17,529 nt of DNA from an uncultured Eubacteriales bacterium (GTDB taxonomy: Bacteria; Bacillota; Clostridia; Oscillospirales; Butyricicoccaceae). Within the stretch, counting starts at the first letter, position 1. Each line of letters opens with the position of its first letter. A program made the position numbers and the translations under genes. Positions 13,849 through 17,529 of the stretch are shown piece by piece. Under the pieces are notes generated by a model. That model was not told the origin of the DNA, made no database searches, and worked only from the letters and a program-made list of their open reading frames with translations. Where the stretch lies: assembly GCA_910586105.1 (NCBI GenBank), contig CAJUGU010000070.1:1-17529 (forward strand), given 5' to 3'.

Positions 13849-15075
13849 TTAATTCGCGACTTGCGTATAGAAGTTCATCAAGATTTGAGCAACCTCAGCA
13901 CGGGTCGCAGTGCCCGTGGGATCAAGGCGGCTGCCGGATTTGCCGGTCAGCAGCCCGGAGCCGACCGCCCAGCGGACGGATTCCGCCGCCCAGCTGGAAG
14001 TCGACGCCCCGTCAACGAAAGAGCCCAGTTCCGCGCTTGCGCCGGTACTGTAACCCTTCACGCCGGCATAGCGATAAAGAATGGAGGCGAGCTGTTCACG
14101 GGTGATCGAGTCGTTCGGCCCGAAGTTCCCGTTGCCGTAGCCGTCCATCAGCCCCTGCGACGCCGCCCACGAGACCGCGCCCGCGAACCAGTCGCTGGAC
14201 GTGACATCGGGGAAGGTGCGCGTGCCGAAGCCTGCGCCGCCTTCGACGTTATACAGGATCTGCGCCATCATGCTCCGGGTCAGGTTATCGTTCGGGGAGA
14301 ACAGGCCGTTATTCCCGGCCATCATGCCGCGCTCGGCTACAAACGCGACCGCGTTTGCAAACCAGTCGGTGGACGCAACGTCCCGGAAGGCCGGGGCCGC
14401 AAACGCAGGCTCCGAGCCTTCGCTCAGCTTAAAGCTGGTGGTGATCGTCACGTCGCCGCCGGGCATGGTGAAGGAATACACGTTGTCGCCTTCGTCGGTC
14501 AGCTGAATGGTCGTGCCGTCGGCCGTGATCCGGATCGAATCCAGCTCATAGCCGTCGTCCGGCTTGACGGTGATCGTCACCTTGTCGCCCTTCGAGGGGT
14601 TCTTCGGGGAGATTGAAACGCTGCCGTGCGAACCGGTTTTTGTGCTCACGGTACCGCCCGCAGTCGCGGGAATGATGGTGTTATGCGACTTGTTGCCGCC
14701 GGAGCTGGAACCGGTATTGCCGCCCTCGGTCCCCGGCTTTTCATCCTCCGGGAACTCGACAAACCCTTCGCCGACCAGCGAGTTCGAACCGTTGATCCAG
14801 ATTTCATACCGGCCATTCTCTTTCTCTAACGTGCCGGTTTCAATATCCAGGTTCAGTTCGCCGCCTTCGCCCTTTGTGCCGGTTGCGATGATGGTACCGG
14901 TGGTATTATCGACAACGCGGATCATCGAATAATCGTCCACGGAGCCGGTTATGGTAACCGAACCATTCTCATACGAGCCGGAAACCTCTCCGGCTTCATC
15001 CGCAGCCATTGCGGGCGCGCTCATGCCGAGCAGAAGCCCGGAGGCCAGGAGGATCGATGTAAATCTTTTGTTCAT
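13849..15075 (-). CDS. secreted SLH-domain protein with one InlB-like repeat module, likely wall-anchored partner
   Basis: A 408-residue exported protein. Residues 1-24 are a signal peptide (MNKR, hydrophobic core, APAMA before ADEA). Residues 30-110 form a beta-rich region of unknown family (GSVTITGSVDDYSMIRVVDN), then a Gly/Ser/Asn linker to about 131. Residues 138-216 are one divergent InlB B-repeat-like module (KVTITVKPDDGYELDSIRI, YSFTMPGGDVTITTSF). Residues 229-275, 288-335 and 350-402 are three SLH repeats, expected to bind the pyruvylated wall polymer. The ATG at 15075 follows GGAGG by five bases; the TTG at 15087 overlaps that site. It starts 15 bases after the stop of the large repeat protein and shares a repeat type with it, so the two probably work together on the surface. 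A decayed paralogue lies at 6915-7210. Confidence 0.9.
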   Translation of the reverse strand: MNKRFTSILLASGLLLGMSAPAMAADEAGEVSGSYENGSVTITGSVDDYSMIRVVDNTTGTIIATGTKGEGGELNLDIETGTLEKENGRYEIWINGSNSLVGEGFVEFPEDEKPGTEGGNTGSSSGGNKSHNTIIPATAGGTVSTKTGSHGSVSISPKNPSKGDKVTITVKPDDGYELDSIRITADGTTIQLTDEGDNVYSFTMPGGDVTITTSFKLSEGSEPAFAAPAFRDVASTDWFANAVAFVAERGMMAGNNGLFSPNDNLTRSMMAQILYNVEGGAGFGTRTFPDVTSSDWFAGAVSWAASQGLMDGYGNGNFGPNDSITREQLASILYRYAGVKGYSTGASAELGSFVDGASTSSWAAESVRWAVGSGLLTGKSGSRLDPTGTATRAEVAQILMNFYTQVAN

Positions 15076-15090
15076 GTCAACCTCCAAGCC

Positions 15091-17529
15091 TTAATTTTCG
15101 GTTACGCTGTCGTAAATCTCAACGCCAAGTTCCTTGTCCGCCAGATTCGGCAGGCCGCTGCTGACATAAATGTCGATCTTTTCCGGATTGCCGTTGTAGC
15201 TGAACGTAACCTGCTGGTTCCCGGCATTGACGTTCTGCGTTAATGCGTTCACGGTCTGCGTGCCGTCGGCGTTCTTATAAGTGATCGCCAGCGTTACGAC
15301 CTGCGTACCGTTATAATTGCCGTTGAGGTTGACAACCAGCGTTTTGCCGGCGCCGCCAGTACCGTTTGTCGTGCCGGTGATTACATAGTAATCGCTGATG
15401 AGGTCGGGCGTAACGACAACGATTTCGGTCAGGTGGCTGATCGTACCGGTGATGAAGCCGGTCGCCTTGTTGTACTTGGAGGACGTAATTCTTTTGATCG
15501 CCCCGTTGTCAACATACGCAAGCATGGTTTCCGAATCGCAGTCCGTCCCGATGTTGAATTCCAGCACGATCGGGGTTTTCAGATTGCTGATCGGAAGCTC
15601 AACATTCTGCGCGTCCTTGACCGAAACGTCATAGGTGGCAACGATTTTTTCAGCGTCCGCGCCCGATACATCGGCGGTGGATTCCGCTTCTGCTACGACC
15701 AGCGTCAGGGCCTGGTTCTGATCCGCAAGCACTTCCTGCGGGAGCGAAACCTTGCCAACGTTGGTTTCGATAGTCACGGTCGAAACAGCGGCAAGCTTTT
15801 TCACAGCCGCTTCGGACAGGGTGACCTGCGCGGTGTCAACGGTTTCGTCGCTGGTCGCGGTGATCGTTACGGCCTCGACTTCAATATTCGAATCTTCGTC
15901 CAGGTTCGGATCGTTTTTGATTGCATTCTCAATCGCCTTGTCGATCGCTTCGGTAACGGTGCTCTCGCTGACGGTCGCCGATGCGGCACCGCCCTCCACG
16001 GACGGGGTCACGTCGACGGCTGCGTCTACCGTGCCGTCCGATTCGCCGGGTACATCAGGCTCGTCGCCGCCTTCGGATTCCTTGAAGGTAACGGTCAGGG
16101 TAACCGGAACGCCGGGCATGGTGAAAACGTAATTGTCAGCGTCGTCCCAGTCAACGCTGGCGCCGTCAAACGTAACGGACGCGATTTCGTAGCCCTCGTT
16201 CGGCTCGATCACGACGGTTACCTCGTCGCCTTCGGCAGCTTTGACAACCTTAACGCCGTTTACCTGCGCCTCAGCGGAACCGCCTGCGCTGGGGGTCACT
16301 TCGACCGTAACGTCAAATTTCTCCTCCGCCGCAGCCTCGACCTCGATGCTCTTGTTCACGGTGAATTCTTCCGAAGTTGCTTGGGCTTCGTCGCCGTCGA
16401 CCGTGCAGGTCGCGCCAGTCAGGGTATAACCCGCTTCGGCCTTGATGGTGATGTCAGCAGTGTAAGTACCTGCCTCAGTTGTTTCCGCAGGGTTCCAAAC
16501 GGTGGTCAGGGTAACGCCCTCGGTTGTGGTCGAAGCATTCGGGAGGGAGTCGCCAACCTTGATTACAGTGCCCGCGGGAATCAGGGTGATTTCTACGTTG
16601 CTGAGCGGGATATCTTCCTCGGCCGTCTCGGTGAAGGTCGCCGTTACCGTGACAGCAGCCGCGGGCATGGTGAAGGTGTACACGCCGTCCGCGTCTGTGC
16701 TTACCGCAACATCGGAATCGTCTTCATCGTTCGTTACGACCACATCTTCAATTTCGTAGCCCTGTTCGGCGGTTACGGTCAGCGTGACGGTGTCGCCCTC
16801 TGCGGCTTCGGTCATGTCGGCGGTAACGCTGCCGTTCGTCGCGGGAGCAATGCCAACGGCATACGTCTGTGCATCGTTCGAACGGAAGGTCGCGGTTACT
16901 GTAACAGCAGCCGCAGGCATGGTAAAGCTGTACGTGTCGCCCGATACATGGGTTGCGGCGTGCGTGTTATTCGGGGCTTCGTCTTCCGTAGCGGTTACCG
17001 CAGATACTACGTAGCCTTCGGCGGCAGTCACGGTCAGGGTAACGGTATCGCCCGCAGCTGCTTCGGTCACGTCAGCCGTAACGGAGCCTTCGCTTTCATC
17101 AATCGTGCCAATGCTGATTGGATACTTCGGGATGGCCTTAAAGGTCGCAGTTACCGTTACAGCAGCCGCAGGCATGGTGAAGGTATACTCGCCGTCCGAG
17201 CCTTCGGTTACGTTAACGGCGTTTTCGGCATTATCCGTTTCAGCAGCGGTTACTGCTTCGACTTCGTAGCCTTCGGCAGCAGTTACGGTCAGGGTAACGG
17301 TATCGTCCGCAGCAGCTTCGGTCACGTCAGCCGTAACAGAGCCTTCAGCTTCGTCCACGCCGCTGATGGTAACAGCATATTTCGTGGCAGCAGTTTCCGT
17401 GAAGGTCGCGGTTACCGTAACAGCAGCCGCAGGCATGGTGAAGGTGTACTTGCCGTCCTCGCCCTTCGTTACTGTAACGGCGTTTTCGGCATTATCCGTT
17501 TCAGCAGCGGTTACTGCTTCGACTTCGTA
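15091..17529 (-). CDS. very large repeat-built, acidic surface protein (5' part lies outside the window)
   Basis: At least 812 residues; the frame is open to the window edge, so start and signal peptide are not seen. The visible N-terminal part is a chain of 84-87-residue divergent InlB B-repeat-like modules (VTLTVTAAEGYEVEAVTAAE, then YTFTMPAAAVTVTATF): three complete and one cut by the edge. A different beta-rich module with ITLIPAGTVIKVGDSLP and WNPAETTEAGTYTADITI follows (about 16330-16620), then a further InlB-like module (about 16080-16320), a Pro/Glu/Asp linker, and a long C-terminal region of unknown family ending DKELGVEIYDSVTEN. The protein is rich in Thr, Val, Ala, Glu and Asp with few Lys or Arg and very few Cys, as for exported stalk-like adhesins. 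It has no SLH, LPXTG or membrane anchor in view; anchoring may depend on the SLH protein encoded 15 bases downstream. Confidence 0.85.
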   Translation of the reverse strand, partial: YEVEAVTAAETDNAENAVTVTKGEDGKYTFTMPAAAVTVTATFTETAATKYAVTISGVDEAEGSVTADVTEAAADDTVTLTVTAAEGYEVEAVTAAETDNAENAVNVTEGSDGEYTFTMPAAAVTVTATFKAIPKYPISIGTIDESEGSVTADVTEAAAGDTVTLTVTAAEGYVVSAVTATEDEAPNNTHAATHVSGDTYSFTMPAAAVTVTATFRSNDAQTYAVGIAPATNGSVTADMTEAAEGDTVTLTVTAEQGYEIEDVVVTNDEDDSDVAVSTDADGVYTFTMPAAAVTVTATFTETAEEDIPLSNVEITLIPAGTVIKVGDSLPNASTTTEGVTLTTVWNPAETTEAGTYTADITIKAEAGYTLTGATCTVDGDEAQATSEEFTVNKSIEVEAAAEEKFDVTVEVTPSAGGSAEAQVNGVKVVKAAEGDEVTVVIEPNEGYEIASVTFDGASVDWDDADNYVFTMPGVPVTLTVTFKESEGGDEPDVPGESDGTVDAAVDVTPSVEGGAASATVSESTVTEAIDKAIENAIKNDPNLDEDSNIEVEAVTITATSDETVDTAQVTLSEAAVKKLAAVSTVTIETNVGKVSLPQEVLADQNQALTLVVAEAESTADVSGADAEKIVATYDVSVKDAQNVELPISNLKTPIVLEFNIGTDCDSETMLAYVDNGAIKRITSSKYNKATGFITGTISHLTEIVVVTPDLISDYYVITGTTNGTGGAGKTLVVNLNGNYNGTQVVTLAITYKNADGTQTVNALTQNVNAGNQQVTFSYNGNPEKIDIYVSSGLPNLADKELGVEIYDSVTEN
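16633..17529 (-). repeat. DNA-level tandem repeats within the large surface protein gene
   Basis: Units start at the conserved GAAGGTCGC block (plus-strand sense) near 16633, 16885, 17140 and 17401, giving lengths of 252, 255 and 261 bp. The block around CAGCAGCCGCAGGCATGGT is nearly invariant. The first and second units from the window edge share an unbroken identical run of over 50 bp (about 17212-17264 and 17477-17529). Confidence 0.85.

Noticed and set aside
13672..14616. Plus-strand open frame through the tandem repeat into the SLH gene
   Set aside because: The first part is translated repeat DNA and the rest is antisense to three clear SLH repeats.
15087..15087. TTG start for the SLH partner protein at 15087
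   Set aside because: The TTG overlaps the ribosome site GGAGG itself; the ATG at 15075 gives normal spacing and a standard signal peptide.

Overview
The window looks like a piece of chromosome from a GC-rich, Gram-positive gut-type Bacillota, most plausibly an Oscillospiraceae/Ruminococcaceae-like Clostridia. This is an inference from a mini-RNase III, a CPBP-family protein, S-layer-homology (SLH) surface proteins, strong GGAGG ribosome sites and high GC third positions. No rRNA, tRNA, CRISPR array, transposase or phage gene was recognised.

Left part (1-6300) holds housekeeping-type genes, mostly on the minus strand. They are a Na+/Ca2+-exchanger-family antiporter, a YbaK-type Cys-tRNA(Pro) deacylase, a CPBP-family membrane protein, YebC, mini-RNase III and an Ogt-type O6-methylguanine methyltransferase. 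Most are single-gene units with a readable promoter and/or terminator. Two small plus-strand genes sit among them: a 32-residue protein made almost only of Gln and Asn, and a thioredoxin-like protein with a CPHC active site.

Middle (6380-8310): a macro-domain gene with a strong promoter appears to lack the usual family C-terminus. It is joined directly to the decayed 3' end of an SLH gene that keeps that gene's terminator. The remnant is a paralogue of the intact SLH gene at the right end. It is followed by an intact secreted protein with N-terminal SLH-like repeats and a Ser/Gly/Ala/Pro-rich tail.

Right-centre (8390-13612): a complete branched-chain-amino-acid-type ABC importer, livK-livH-livM-livG-livF. 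A lipoprotein binding protein is separated by a perfect 11-bp hairpin and a 424-bp hairpin-rich gap from a tightly packed permease/ATPase block, which ends in a strong terminator. The gap and the sequence after livF contain palindromic and tandem-repeat DNA that no gene explains.

Right end (13784-17529, minus strand): a two-gene surface unit. A very large, acidic, repeat-built protein enters from beyond the window and ends at 15091. Fifteen bases later begins a secreted protein with one related repeat module and three C-terminal SLH repeats, which looks like a cell-wall-anchored partner. The repeats of the large protein are nearly identical at DNA level in places, so copy-number change by recombination is likely.
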